Shown piece after piece: positions 1 to 8,412 of a DNA stretch of 49,186 nucleotides. Made by a program: the position numbers and the translations under genes. Below the pieces are notes generated by a model, which was not told the origin of the DNA, ran no database searches, and saw only the letters and a program-made list of their open reading frames with translations. Within the stretch, counting starts at the first letter, position 1; every line of letters begins with the position of its first letter. The stretch comes from Acidisoma sp. L85 (GTDB lineage: Bacteria > Pseudomonadota > Alphaproteobacteria > Acetobacterales > Acetobacteraceae), in contig NZ_LMUQ01000050.1 of assembly GCF_009765865.1 (NCBI RefSeq), positions 54,254-103,439 of the forward strand, written 5' to 3'.

Positions 1-1071
1 CGCTTCTGCAGCCCCGAAGCGCCCGAGCCCACCGATCGCGCCGCCACCGACTATTGGCTGCCCGTCGATCAGTATATCGGCGGCATCGAGCATGCGATCC
101 TGCACCTGCTCTACGCTCGCTTCTTCACCCGCGCGATGCGCGAGACCGGCCGCCTTGCCGTTACCGAACCCTTCGCCGGCCTCTTCACCCAGGGCATGGT
201 GACGCATGAGAGCTACCGCGCCCCCGATGGCCGTTGGCTCTACCCCGACGAGATCACGCGCGGCCCCGATGGCGGGATGGTGCTGACCGACACGCGCGAG
301 CCGGTGACCGTCGGCCGGGTCGAGGCGATGTCGAAATCCAAGCGCAACACGGTCGATCCCGGCGCCATCATCGACCGCTACGGCGCCGACACCGCGCGCT
401 GGTTCATCCTCTCCGATAATCCGCCTGAGCGGGACATGGAGTGGACCGAAGCCGGCGTCGCCGGCGCCTATCGCTTCACCCAACGCCTCTACCGCCTCGC
501 CGAAGGCATCGGCGCGCTCTCGCCGGTCTTCCCGGATGAGCCGCCCACCGATGCCACACGCACGCTGCGCCGGGCCACCCACCAGGCCATCGCGAGCGTC
601 ACGGCGGCGCTGGACTCCTTCAGCTTCAACGTCGCGGTGGCGCGTCTCTACGAACTGGCGGCCGCGCTGGCGGACGCCGAGAAGTCGGCCGCCGCCAATC
701 CCGCCGATGCCAGCCTCGCGGCAGCTCGCGCCGAGGCGCTGGATGCCGCCATCCGCCTCTCCGCGCCGATGATGCCGCATCTCGCGGAAGCCATGAACGC
801 GCTGCTGCGGCCGGATGGCGAAACCCTCGTCGCCCAGATGCCCTGGCCCGAGGCCGATGCCGCGCTCGCGGCGGTGGCCGAGGTCACGATCGGTGTGCAG
901 GTGATGGGCAAGCTGCGCGGCACCGTCACGATGGCGCCTGGCAGCCCCGCTGACCAGGTGCTGGCGGCAGCAGAGCGCGAGCCCAATGTCGCCCGGCTGC
1001 TCGAGGGGAAGCGTGTCGTCAAGCGCATCCATGTGCCGGACCGCATCGTCAATTTCGTCGTCGCAGGGTGA
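1..1071 (+). CDS. leuS: Leucyl-tRNA synthetase, C-terminal part (5' end outside window)
   Basis: Class I aminoacyl-tRNA synthetase that charges tRNA-Leu in the cytoplasm. The reading frame is open from base 1, so only about the last 356 residues are present. Visible are the end of the catalytic core ([15 protein letters not shown] near codon 19), the signature loop [12 protein letters not shown] near base 328, the anticodon-binding helical domain and the small C-terminal domain (VMGKLRGTV). The first lysine of the usual KMSKS is alanine here; the catalytic second lysine is kept. The stop overlaps the lptE start (GTGA). The order leuS-lptE-holA is common in proteobacteria and supports all three calls. 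Confidence 0.97.
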   Translation, partial: RFCSPEAPEPTDRAATDYWLPVDQYIGGIEHAILHLLYARFFTRAMRETGRLAVTEPFAGLFTQGMVTHESYRAPDGRWLYPDEITRGPDGGMVLTDTREPVTVGRVEAMSKSKRNTVDPGAIIDRYGADTARWFILSDNPPERDMEWTEAGVAGAYRFTQRLYRLAEGIGALSPVFPDEPPTDATRTLRRATHQAIASVTAALDSFSFNVAVARLYELAAALADAEKSAAANPADASLAAARAEALDAAIRLSAPMMPHLAEAMNALLRPDGETLVAQMPWPEADAALAAVAEVTIGVQVMGKLRGTVTMAPGSPADQVLAAAEREPNVARLLEGKRVVKRIHVPDRIVNFVVAG

Positions 1072-1667
1072 GACGGATGGCACAGCCGCGAAAAATGGTC
1101 GGATTGGCGGGGCGCCGGGGCTTCCTGCGGCTCGGCGGCCTGGCGGCCACCACCGCGAGCCTCGCGGGCTGCGGTATCCATCCCCTCTACGCGCCGAACG
1201 CCTTCGGTGGCGACGGTGCGAATGCCGCGGTGCAGCAGCATCTGCGCGAGGTGCAGGTCGGCTTTATCCCGGACCGGGACGGCCAGCTTCTCCGCTACGC
1301 CCTGCAGGACCGGCTTGAGGCCGGCCAGACGGCGGAGATTACGCGCTATGACCTCGTGATCCGCTACAACATCAGCAGCATTGGTCTCGGCCTGCTTAAC
1401 GACAACACGACGACCTATGCCCGCATCATCGCCGTCGCCGCCTGGAGCCTGAACGCCCAGGATACCGACCACACGCTGCTGACGAAATCCGTGTCCCAGG
1501 CGGTCGATGGCCTCAACAGCTTCGACAACCAGCCCTTCGCGCAGGATCTCGAAGTCGAGACCGTCCACAAGCGCCTCGCCAATGCGCTGGCCGACCAGAT
1601 CACCCTCCGCCTCGCGCATTACTTCACCGCGACCGGCCGCGCGCAGGAGCAGGGCAAGCCGGCGTGA
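1068..1667 (+). CDS. lptE: LPS-assembly lipoprotein LptE
   Basis: Outer-membrane lipoprotein that plugs and helps assemble the LptD pore for lipopolysaccharide insertion. About 199 residues, usual for the family. The N-terminus has a lipobox (LAGC, Cys35 if the GTG at 1068 is used) followed by GIHPLYAP, typical of LptE. The signal also carries a twin-arginine-like stretch ([10 protein letters not shown]), which is unusual. The GTG at 1068 overlaps the leuS stop by four bases; an in-frame ATG at 1077 is the alternative start. Followed by holA, as in many proteobacteria. Confidence 0.9.
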   Translation: MRRMAQPRKMVGLAGRRGFLRLGGLAATTASLAGCGIHPLYAPNAFGGDGANAAVQQHLREVQVGFIPDRDGQLLRYALQDRLEAGQTAEITRYDLVIRYNISSIGLGLLNDNTTTYARIIAVAAWSLNAQDTDHTLLTKSVSQAVDGLNSFDNQPFAQDLEVETVHKRLANALADQITLRLAHYFTATGRAQEQGKPA

Positions 1668-1692
1668 CGGCGGACGGCTCGGCCGCCCACCG

Positions 1693-2706
1693 ATGAAACT
1701 CGACGCCCGCGACTTCGCCGGGTTGCTTCGTGACTCCTCCGGCCTCCGCGCCCTGCTGCTCTACGGCCCCGATTCCGGCCTCGTGCGCGAACGGGCGGAG
1801 GGGTTGGCGAAATCGGTGCTGGGCAGTCTCGACGATCCTTTCCGCTTCGCTGAACTCATGCGGCCGGACGGTTCCACGCTCGAAGGCGAAGCCGCGGCGC
1901 TTTCCTTCACAGGTGGCCGCCGCGTGGTGCGCGTGCGGGAGACCGGGGACAACCTGGCGCCGGCGCTCGCCCGTGCCTGCGCGGCGAAGGACGGCTCGCT
2001 CCTCATCCTCGAAGCGGGCGAGTTGCCGCCCCGCTCCAAGCTGCGCGCCTGGGCGGAGAAGGAGCGCAACGTCGCCGCGCTCGCCTGCTACGTGGAAGAG
2101 GGCACGGCGCTCAAGACGACGCTACGCAAGCTCTTCGACGCCCAGAATGTTCCGGTGGCCCCCGACGCACTCGATTGGCTCACCGATCACGCCGGGGCCG
2201 ACCGGGGGTCCGTGCGGGGCGAGGTCGAAAAACTCACGCTCTATGCCGGCGAAGCCGGAACGGTCGATCTCGCGGCGGTCCAGGCCATCGTCGGCGACCA
2301 GGCCGAGCTGTCAGCGGAAGACGCGCTTTTCGCCGCGACCCGGGGCGCGGTCGCCGAGGCTGATCGCGCGGCGGCCACGGCACTCGCCGAGGGTGGCTCG
2401 GCGGTCGGGCTGGTGCGCGCGGCCCATGGGCACATGGATCGCCTGGCCCGCGTCGCCGCCGCCCGGGAGTCCGGCCGAACCGCCGCCGAGGCGGTCAAGA
2501 TGCTGCGGCCGCCGCTCTTCTTCCGCCGCGAAAGGGCAATGCTGGAGGCGGCGGAGCTGTGGCGCTTGCCCGCGATCGCGGCGATCCAGCAGGCCCTCCG
2601 CGAAGCCGAACTCCAATGCAAACGCACGGGCCTACCTGCGGAGGCAGTCGCCCACGCCGCCATCCTCGCCATCGCCCGCCGCGCGGCAAGGATGCGCGCC
2701 CGTTGA
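1693..2706 (+). CDS. holA: DNA polymerase III subunit delta
   Basis: Clamp-loader subunit that opens the beta sliding clamp. 337 residues from ATG 1693 (MKLDARDFAGLLRD), typical of the alphaproteobacterial family. The N-terminal part (LLLYGPDSGLVRERA) is the RecA-like domain without a true Walker A motif, as expected for delta; the C-terminal collar domain follows (QAELSAEDALFAATRG, then the helical RAAHGHMDRL region). The frame is open further upstream into lptE, but the ATG just after the lptE stop gives the family-like N-terminus. No strong Shine-Dalgarno sequence is seen, suggesting translation coupled to lptE. Confidence 0.93.
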   Translation: MKLDARDFAGLLRDSSGLRALLLYGPDSGLVRERAEGLAKSVLGSLDDPFRFAELMRPDGSTLEGEAAALSFTGGRRVVRVRETGDNLAPALARACAAKDGSLLILEAGELPPRSKLRAWAEKERNVAALACYVEEGTALKTTLRKLFDAQNVPVAPDALDWLTDHAGADRGSVRGEVEKLTLYAGEAGTVDLAAVQAIVGDQAELSAEDALFAATRGAVAEADRAAATALAEGGSAVGLVRAAHGHMDRLARVAAARESGRTAAEAVKMLRPPLFFRRERAMLEAAELWRLPAIAAIQQALREAELQCKRTGLPAEAVAHAAILAIARRAARMRAR

Positions 2707-2754
2707 GAGTTTGGGGCGGCATGTCTCTGGTTTGAACCGTTCTCAACGTCCTCA

Positions 2755-2855
2755 CGTCATGCTCGGCGAAGGCGGGGCATCCACGGCTTCTCGCATGACG
2801 AAGGTAAGGCGTGGATGGCACGCGGGGGGCCGCCCCGCCTTCGCGTGCCATGACG
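2755..2855. repeat. REP-like palindromic element, long copy 1
   Basis: Outer arms GTCATGCTCGGCGAAGGC (2757-2774) and GCCTTCGCGTGCCATGAC (2837-2854) form an imperfect inverted repeat, with inner arms around CATCCACG and GTGGATG. The middle contains an extra ATGACG. Compared with the copy at 12035, this one has an added GC palindrome of about 14 bases (around 2822-2836). It fills the gap between holA and the small membrane protein gene. Could fold into a long hairpin and may act as a transcript end for the converging genes. Confidence 0.75.
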
Positions 2856-2895
2856 AACCTTCGGGTCGCAGTTCAATCATAGATCATCAAACGGC

Positions 2896-3120
2896 CTACC
2901 GCGCCCGCTTGCCTGCCGGCGCGCCGGAAATCCAGCGGATCGACCAGCCCGTCAGATAGATCAGCGGCGAGGCCAGGATGAACGGCAGCACGATCGGCAG
3001 CCCGGCGACGAGCCCCACGCCATTGTCATTGCCGAACTCGGTCAAAAGCACCGCGATAATCCCCGAGGCGACGAAGAAAAAGGCGGCCAGGGTAAAGAGG
3101 CGATAGAGCAAAGTGCCCAT
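2896..3120 (-). CDS. Small membrane protein of unknown function (two TM segments)
   Basis: 74 residues. Two hydrophobic stretches (about residues 4-26 and 35-60) suggest a two-pass inner-membrane protein with a basic C-terminal tail (GKRAR). I do not recognise a family. It lies alone on the minus strand, about 110 bases downstream of the aldose dehydrogenase gene, and converges on holA. Base composition resembles its neighbours. The length, membrane pattern and lack of a competing frame support a real gene, but no function can be given. Confidence 0.6.
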   Translation of the reverse strand: MGTLLYRLFTLAAFFFVASGIIAVLLTEFGNDNGVGLVAGLPIVLPFILASPLIYLTGWSIRWISGAPAGKRAR

Positions 3121-3229
3121 TACGGTATCTCGCTAATCGGCGTTTGGAATGGCCAGAACGCTAAAGCACCATCGCAAAAATTGGAACGACTAACCCGTCA
3201 TGACGAGAAGGCGCAGTCCGAGCCGCCAC

Positions 3230-4174
3230 CTAACCCGCGTCGAAATCCGCCACCCCGCGCCGCTCACCCAGCAGAAACGCATCCGCCACCAATTGCAGTG
3301 GCCGGAGATCATAATCGGAGGCCCCCGCCGCCAGCAGCGCCGCGAACCGCTCGTAAATCGCCGGATATTCCCGCGACGGCGCCTCGATTGTCGGAACCCC
3401 ATCCACCGCCAGACACCGCCCACCCTCGGTAAGCGTGAGATGCACCCCGCTCTCGGTCTCTGCCTCGATGGTCCAGCTCTGCTCGCCCTCCTTTCGCCAG
3501 TCGAAGACCGCGGTGAGGCGGCTGCCGGGCAAAGCGTCGGGCGTGTCGAAGGTCAGCTCTGCGCCGATCGGCGTCTGATGGTTGCCAGCAATCTCCAACC
3601 GCGACGCCGAAACATGCAGCGGCGAGGGCGTGATCGCGGTCGCAATCGACAAAGCATTGATGCCCGGATCGAAAACCCCGAATCCGCCCGGCTGCCAGAT
3701 CCAGGCCTGTCCGGGGTGCCAGCGCCGCACATCCTCGCGCCAATCGATATGCAGCCGCCGCAGCCGCCGACCCTTGAGGAGCCGCCGCGCCTCCTCCAGC
3801 GCCGGGTTGAACCGCGAGTGCCACGTCGCGAACACCACCTGCCCGGTCTCCGCCGCCACAGCCGCCAGAACATCGGCCTCGGCGAGCGTGGCCGAGGGCG
3901 GCTTCTCCAGCAGCACATGCTTGCCCGCCCGCAGCGCCGTTATGGCAAGCGCCAGCCGCCCGGTCGGCGGCGTGCACAAGGCGACCGCCTCGACCTCAGG
4001 CAGCGCGGCGAGGAGTGTGCCGAGATCAGGGAAACTCGGCAGCCCATTCACCGTCGCCCCTCGGCCGCTGACGATGGCGACCAACTCGAAATCCGAATTG
4101 CCCGTGATGGCCGGGACATGCTGGTCGAGCGCGATTTTGCCGAGGCCCGTGATGGCGATGCGGGTAGCTGTCAT
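3230..4174 (-). CDS. Aldose (L-arabinose/D-galactose) 1-dehydrogenase, Gfo/Idh/MocA family
   Basis: NAD(P)-dependent oxidoreductase of 314 residues. It opens with a Rossmann fold (ITGLGKIALDQH, residues 8-19). The EKPP motif places Lys91, and VFDPGIN places Asp169 and Asn173, where the Azospirillum L-arabinose 1-dehydrogenase has its Lys/Asp/Asn catalytic set. From memory of that enzyme, FATWHSR and EDVRRWHPGQAWIW are also near identical, so oxidation of L-arabinose or D-galactose to the lactone is the best prediction. The ATG overlaps the stop of the upstream aminotransferase (ATGA), so the two are translationally coupled. No other sugar-degradation genes are in the window. Confidence 0.82.
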   Translation of the reverse strand: MTATRIAITGLGKIALDQHVPAITGNSDFELVAIVSGRGATVNGLPSFPDLGTLLAALPEVEAVALCTPPTGRLALAITALRAGKHVLLEKPPSATLAEADVLAAVAAETGQVVFATWHSRFNPALEEARRLLKGRRLRRLHIDWREDVRRWHPGQAWIWQPGGFGVFDPGINALSIATAITPSPLHVSASRLEIAGNHQTPIGAELTFDTPDALPGSRLTAVFDWRKEGEQSWTIEAETESGVHLTLTEGGRCLAVDGVPTIEAPSREYPAIYERFAALLAAGASDYDLRPLQLVADAFLLGERRGVADFDAG

Positions 4175-5292
4175 CGTCTGTCTCCAAGGAAAGGGGCGAG
4201 GCCGAGGTCATGCAAAGCCCCGGACATCGCGGCCACGGCCATCCGCATATCCGCCGGGGTGATCGCGCCGATGGCGCCGACCCGAAAGCTCGGCGCCTCG
4301 GTATTCCGGAAATTGCTGATCAGCACGCCGCGCGCCTTCAGCGCATCGACGAAACGCTGCAGATCCCACTCGGGCGTATCAGGCGCCCGCACATTCAGCA
4401 CGATCGGCCCCTGCAGCGCCGGTGGGAGGAAGAAGCCCATGCCGATTTCCTCCAGCCCACCGCGCAGCGCGGTCATATTGGCGCGGTATCGCGCGAGCCG
4501 CGCAGGTGGGCCGCCCTCAGCTTCCAATCGATCCAGCGCCACCGCCAACGCCGCCATCGACTGCGCCGAGGGCGTGAAGCGGCTCGAACCAAAGCCGTTG
4601 ACGCGCCCGTTGTCGTAAAGGTCGCCAAGGTCGAAGGACCAGCTACCCGCCTTGCCGCGCGCCTCCTCCAGCCGCGCGGTGGGCGAAACTGAGACCGAGA
4701 AACCCGGCAGCGCCTCCAGGCATTTGTTCGGCGTGAACACCAGCGCATCGATCTCCGGATGATCCGCGACCCTGATCGGCAGCGCGCCGAAGGCGGAAAC
4801 CGCGTCGAGAATCATCCGGCGCCCAGCCGCGCGAACCACCGCGCCGATCGCCTCCGGATCATGCAGAATGCCGGTGCTGGTCTCGCTATAGATGAGCCCG
4901 ACATGGCTGAGGCCCGGATCGGCGGCCAGGGCTTCGGCCACGGCCTCCGGCACGATGGGCCGGTCGAGCGGCGCGGGGAGGGTGACGACGCGCCGCCCGA
5001 TCTCCCGCGCGAGGCGGATCATCCGGTCGGCATATTGGCCGGTCTCGGGGATGAGGATGCCGCCCTCCGGCCGCACGAAGCTGCGTATCGCCGCCTCGAT
5101 GATGAAATGGCCTGAGCCGGGCAGGGGTAGAGCCACATGCGTTCCGGCGTCACCGCCCGCCAGGTCGCGCAAACGCTCCAGCAAATGCGCAATGCGTGCG
5201 CGTTCCTCACTGTCCCAAGGCGCGATATCAGCATTGGCTGCCGCTCTCACGCTGGGATGGGTCATGACTGGGCCAGGTATCAGCAGCAGCAT
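4171..5292 (-). CDS. phnW: PhnW-type aminotransferase (2-aminoethylphosphonate--pyruvate transaminase family)
   Basis: PLP-dependent class V aminotransferase, 373 residues. The N-terminus LLLIPGPVMTHPSVR, SETSTG (136-141), LDAVSAFG (Asp163 binds PLP), PNKCLEALPGF (Lys190 is the Schiff-base lysine) and SFRVGAIG near the C-terminus all match PhnW. PhnW moves the amino group of 2-aminoethylphosphonate to pyruvate. A well-placed GGGGAG (minus strand, 5303-5311) supports the ATG at 5292. No phosphonatase or phosphonoacetaldehyde dehydrogenase gene is nearby; instead a sugar dehydrogenase is coupled downstream, so the substrate is not certain. Another class V enzyme, such as an alanine-glyoxylate type, is the main alternative. 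Confidence 0.75.
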   Translation of the reverse strand: MLLLIPGPVMTHPSVRAAANADIAPWDSEERARIAHLLERLRDLAGGDAGTHVALPLPGSGHFIIEAAIRSFVRPEGGILIPETGQYADRMIRLAREIGRRVVTLPAPLDRPIVPEAVAEALAADPGLSHVGLIYSETSTGILHDPEAIGAVVRAAGRRMILDAVSAFGALPIRVADHPEIDALVFTPNKCLEALPGFSVSVSPTARLEEARGKAGSWSFDLGDLYDNGRVNGFGSSRFTPSAQSMAALAVALDRLEAEGGPPARLARYRANMTALRGGLEEIGMGFFLPPALQGPIVLNVRAPDTPEWDLQRFVDALKARGVLISNFRNTEAPSFRVGAIGAITPADMRMAVAAMSGALHDLGLAPFLGDRR

Positions 5293-5415
5293 AAGCGTAT
5301 CGTTCTCCCCTGCCGGGCATGATAGCCGGAGGTGCGAAATAGGGCAGGGTTTCCGGGCATCGATCAGGCGAGTCCGGGCATCGCAGTTCCGTGCGATTGC
5401 TGGTAGAGGGGAAAT

Positions 5416-5865
5416 ATGTCGATGCCGTTCACTCTGCCGTCCTGGCTGCCGTGGTGGGTGCCGATCCTGGTCCTCGTCCCGGCGATTCTCTACGCCCTGC
5501 TGTTCCTCCTGATGCCCTTCAGCGTCATCGGCGTGAAGGGGCGGCTCGATGTCATCGAGGCGCGGCTGGATGAGCTTCAGGGTGAGATCCGCACCCTGTC
5601 GCTACGCCTCGGCGAGCCGGTGCGAGGTGGCTACCGTCCGGACGAGGACGCCTACGACCTCACGCCCGTGCCCTCCCGTGCGCCCAACCCGTCCTACGCG
5701 CCGGTCGCCTATTCGCGGCCTCCGGTACCGCCCGCCGCCGACAGCGACCCCTATACCTACGACGACAACGACAACGGCAACGGCCGGGATCGCTCGTCGC
5801 GCGCGAGCCGCCCCGCTCGGGATCAGCCGGGGCGGACCTCGCGCACGGAGCCCCGCTTCGACTGA
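5416..5865 (+). CDS. Membrane-anchored coiled-coil protein with disordered tail, unknown function
   Basis: 149 residues, with a good AGGGG ribosome site just before ATG 5416. Residues about 13-36 are one hydrophobic membrane segment. Residues about 42-66 (KGRLDVIEARLDELQGEIRT) have heptad spacing and probably form a coiled coil. The rest is a proline/tyrosine-rich, then Asp/Asn/Gly-rich, then Arg/Ser-rich tail that looks disordered. I recognise no family. The next gene starts 29 bases downstream on the same strand, so they may share a transcript. Confidence 0.65.
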   Translation: MSMPFTLPSWLPWWVPILVLVPAILYALLFLLMPFSVIGVKGRLDVIEARLDELQGEIRTLSLRLGEPVRGGYRPDEDAYDLTPVPSRAPNPSYAPVAYSRPPVPPAADSDPYTYDDNDNGNGRDRSSRASRPARDQPGRTSRTEPRFD

Positions 5866-5883
5866 GCCCAGAAACGCGCGCCC

Positions 5884-5889
5884 AGGAGG
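5884..5889 (+). promoter_or_regulatory. Strong ribosome binding site fixing a TTG start
   Basis: AGGAGG lies five bases before the TTG at 5895. It decides this rare start codon for the nitrilase-family gene, since the encoded [10 protein letters not shown] matches the beginning of the fold. Confidence 0.75.
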
Positions 5890-5894
5890 CTAGT

Positions 5895-6731
5895 TTGCGT
5901 ATCAGCGTCATCCAGATGAGTCCCGGCGCGGAGAAGGCCGCCAATATCGCGCAGGCCCGCGACCTGATTCAGGGCGCGCTGGCGGATGGCCGCCCGCGTA
6001 TGATCTCGCTGCCCGAGATGTGGTCCTGCCTCGGCGGCGACCGGGAAACCAAGTTTCGCGAGGCCGAGGATCTTCCGCCCCCCGGCTCGAACGAGCCCGG
6101 CGGTGAGGCCTACGAGTTCCTGCGGGAAGTGGCGCGCGCCAACGGCATCCATGTGCATGGCGGCTCGATCGCCGAACGCGCGGGCGACCGCCTCTACAAC
6201 ACCACCCTGGTCTTCGACACGGACGGCAGCGAAATCGCCCGCTACCGCAAGATTCACCTCTTCGACATCACGACGCCGGACGGGCAGGGCTACCGCGAAA
6301 GCGCCGTCTTCCGTGGCGGCAGCGATATCGTCACCTTCAAGCTGCAGGATGTCACGGTCGGGCTCGCCATCTGCTACGACCTCCGCTTCCCCGAGCTTTT
6401 CCTGAAGCTGCGTCGCGCCGGCGCCGACATCATCATGCTGCCCGCCGCCTTCACCTTGCAGACCGGCAAGGATCACTGGGAGGTCTTGCTGCGGGCGCGC
6501 GCGATCGAAACCCAGTGCTGGATCGCCGCCGCCGCCTGTTGGGGCCGCCATTTCGACGGCTCCGGCGAACCGCGCTTCACCTATGGCCATTCGCTGCTCT
6601 GCGACCCATGGGGCCAGGTGGTTGCCTTGGCGTCTGACGGGGTCGGCTGGGTTACCGGCCGCGCCGAGCGCACCATCACCGATAAGGTCCGGCGCGACAT
6701 GCCGGTGCTCGACCACCGGAAGCTTGCGTGA
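5895..6731 (+). CDS. Carbon-nitrogen hydrolase (nitrilase superfamily, omega-amidase-like)
   Basis: Cytoplasmic amidase of 278 residues. The nitrilase-fold catalytic triad is visible: Glu41 in SLPEMW, Lys119 in RYRKIHLFD and Cys160 in [13 protein letters not shown]. The wording of these motifs is close to the Nit1/Nit2 branch, which cleaves deaminated glutathione or alpha-keto acid amides such as 2-oxoglutaramate; the exact substrate cannot be read from sequence. The start is TTG with a consensus ribosome site. The stop overlaps the start of the NAD kinase gene (GTGA), which suggests one operon. Confidence 0.9.
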   Translation: MRISVIQMSPGAEKAANIAQARDLIQGALADGRPRMISLPEMWSCLGGDRETKFREAEDLPPPGSNEPGGEAYEFLREVARANGIHVHGGSIAERAGDRLYNTTLVFDTDGSEIARYRKIHLFDITTPDGQGYRESAVFRGGSDIVTFKLQDVTVGLAICYDLRFPELFLKLRRAGADIIMLPAAFTLQTGKDHWEVLLRARAIETQCWIAAAACWGRHFDGSGEPRFTYGHSLLCDPWGQVVALASDGVGWVTGRAERTITDKVRRDMPVLDHRKLA

Positions 6732-7555
6732 GCGCGACCCAGGCGCTCAACCGTTCGGCCCTTCAGCGCGAACAGATCCTCGGCGAGCAGCGGCTCGAAC
6801 GCATAGCCATCGTCGCGGCACCGACACTCCTGGCGCAGGAAGCCGGCGAACGCCTGATCAATCTCTACGGCAATGTTCCGGTGCTCGACGCGCAGGTTGT
6901 GGTGGCGCTGGGTGGCGACGGCTTCATGCTCGAAACGCTGCATCGCGTCTTGGGGCGGCCAATCCCGGTCTACGGCATGAATTGCGGCTCCGTAGGCTTT
7001 CTGATGAACAGCTTCTCCGAGGAGGGGCTGGTCGAGCGCCTCACTTGCTCCCAGGCCGCCGTCCTTCATCCGCTGCGGATGCATACGGTGACGCAAACCG
7101 GCTCAGTCGAGGAGGCGCTGGCCCTCAACGAGGTCAGCCTGCTCCGCCAGCTGCGCCAGACGGCTAAGCTTCGCGTCTCGGTGGATGGCCGGGTGCGGCT
7201 GCCGGAACTCATCTGCGACGGGATCCTGATCTCCACCCCCGCCGGTTCAACCGCCTACAATCTATCGGCGCACGGGCCCATCGTGCCGCTTTCCGCCAAT
7301 CTTCTGCCGCTCACACCGATCAGCGCCTTCCGCCCACGCCGATGGCAAGGCGCGTTGCTGCCCAGTTCCGCCGATGTGCTGTTCGAGGTGCTGGAAGTGG
7401 AGAAGCGCCCGGTGGCGGCGGTGGCCGACAGCACCGAGGTGCGGAACGTCGTCTCCGTCGCGGTCAGCGAGGAACGCTCGATGTCCGTGACCGTCCTGTT
7501 CGACCCCGACCACGGCCTCTCCGAGCGCATCCTCGCGGAACAATTCGCCGCATGA
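6728..7555 (+). CDS. nadK: NAD kinase
   Basis: Phosphorylates NAD to NADP in the cytoplasm. 275 residues. The diagnostic GGDG is at 62-65 (Asp64 catalytic), followed by NEVSLLR (134-140) and [16 protein letters not shown] (169-184), all family signatures. The GTG start overlaps the preceding stop by four bases, and the stop overlaps the mazG ATG (ATGA). The first 20 or so residues are slightly longer than in many short alphaproteobacterial NadK proteins, and no better in-frame start exists before the first beta strand. Confidence 0.95.
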   Translation: MSATQALNRSALQREQILGEQRLERIAIVAAPTLLAQEAGERLINLYGNVPVLDAQVVVALGGDGFMLETLHRVLGRPIPVYGMNCGSVGFLMNSFSEEGLVERLTCSQAAVLHPLRMHTVTQTGSVEEALALNEVSLLRQLRQTAKLRVSVDGRVRLPELICDGILISTPAGSTAYNLSAHGPIVPLSANLLPLTPISAFRPRRWQGALLPSSADVLFEVLEVEKRPVAAVADSTEVRNVVSVAVSEERSMSVTVLFDPDHGLSERILAEQFAA

Positions 7556-8382
7556 GGGACGACGCCGCGCTGGCCGGCGAGGCGGCAGCCGGTGCCGAAA
7601 CCGCGCTGCGCGATCTGCTCGACCTCATGGCCCGCCTGCGTGACCCCGAGCACGGCTGCCCCTGGGACCGCGCGCAAAGCTTCGCCACCATCGCGCCCTA
7701 TACGATCGAGGAAGCCTACGAAGTCGCCGAGGCGATCGAGGGCGGCGAGCCATCCGCGCTGCGCGACGAACTCGGCGATCTGCTGTTCCAGGTCGTCTTC
7801 CACGCCCGCATGGCGGAGGAGCAGGGGCTGTTCTCCTTCGCCGATGTCGCAAGCGGCATCACCGCCAAGATGCGTCGCCGCCATCCGCATGTCTTCGGCG
7901 ATGCAGGCCCGCGAGATGCCACAACGCAAAACGCCGCCTGGGAAGCCCAGAAGGCCGCCGAGCGCGCCGCAAAGCCCGGCGCCCCCAGCGCGCTCTCCGG
8001 CGTAGCCGTCAATCTGCCCGCGCTCACCCGCGCCGAGAAGCTCTCGGCCCGCGCCGCCCGCGTGGGCTTCGACTGGCCTGATCTCGACCAGCTTTTCGCC
8101 AAGCTCGACGAGGAAGTGGCGGAGCTTAAGGCGGAAATCGCCGGGGCGCGGCAGGACCGGCTGGCCGACGAAATTGGCGACTTGCTCTTCGTGGTGGCTA
8201 ATCTCTGCCGCAAGCTAGGCCTCGACGCTGAGGCCAGCCTGCGCGGCGCGAATGCCAAGTTCACCCGCCGCTTCCAGGGTATCGAGGCCCGTCTTGCCGC
8301 TACCGGTCGTGTAATGACGGATGAGCCCCTAGACGTGCTCGAAGCGCATTGGCAGGAGGTCAAGCGAGGCGAGGGGGCGTGA
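7552..8382 (+). CDS. mazG: Nucleoside triphosphate pyrophosphohydrolase MazG
   Basis: Hydrolyses (d)NTPs to monophosphates; linked to (p)ppGpp levels and nucleotide-pool cleaning. 276 residues from ATG 7552, the full two-domain length. The N-terminal domain has [25 protein letters not shown] and [19 protein letters not shown]; the C-terminal repeat has [13 protein letters not shown] and [16 protein letters not shown]. These give the Glu/Asp metal-binding sets. The frame is open upstream inside nadK, but the ATG that overlaps the nadK stop is the natural start. Confidence 0.95.
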   Translation: MRDDAALAGEAAAGAETALRDLLDLMARLRDPEHGCPWDRAQSFATIAPYTIEEAYEVAEAIEGGEPSALRDELGDLLFQVVFHARMAEEQGLFSFADVASGITAKMRRRHPHVFGDAGPRDATTQNAAWEAQKAAERAAKPGAPSALSGVAVNLPALTRAEKLSARAARVGFDWPDLDQLFAKLDEEVAELKAEIAGARQDRLADEIGDLLFVVANLCRKLGLDAEASLRGANAKFTRRFQGIEARLAATGRVMTDEPLDVLEAHWQEVKRGEGA

Positions 8383-8412
8383 TCCCGCCAGCGGGCATGG
8401 TAAAGAGCCCGC

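Noticed and set aside
3196-3205. CGTCATGACG palindrome, like the two outer ends of the REP-like element fused
   Set aside because: Only ten bases; it can arise by chance, and nothing else of the element is present.
3200-4618. Plus-strand open frame of 472 codons
   Set aside because: Shadow of the aldose dehydrogenase and aminotransferase genes, both with clear catalytic motifs.
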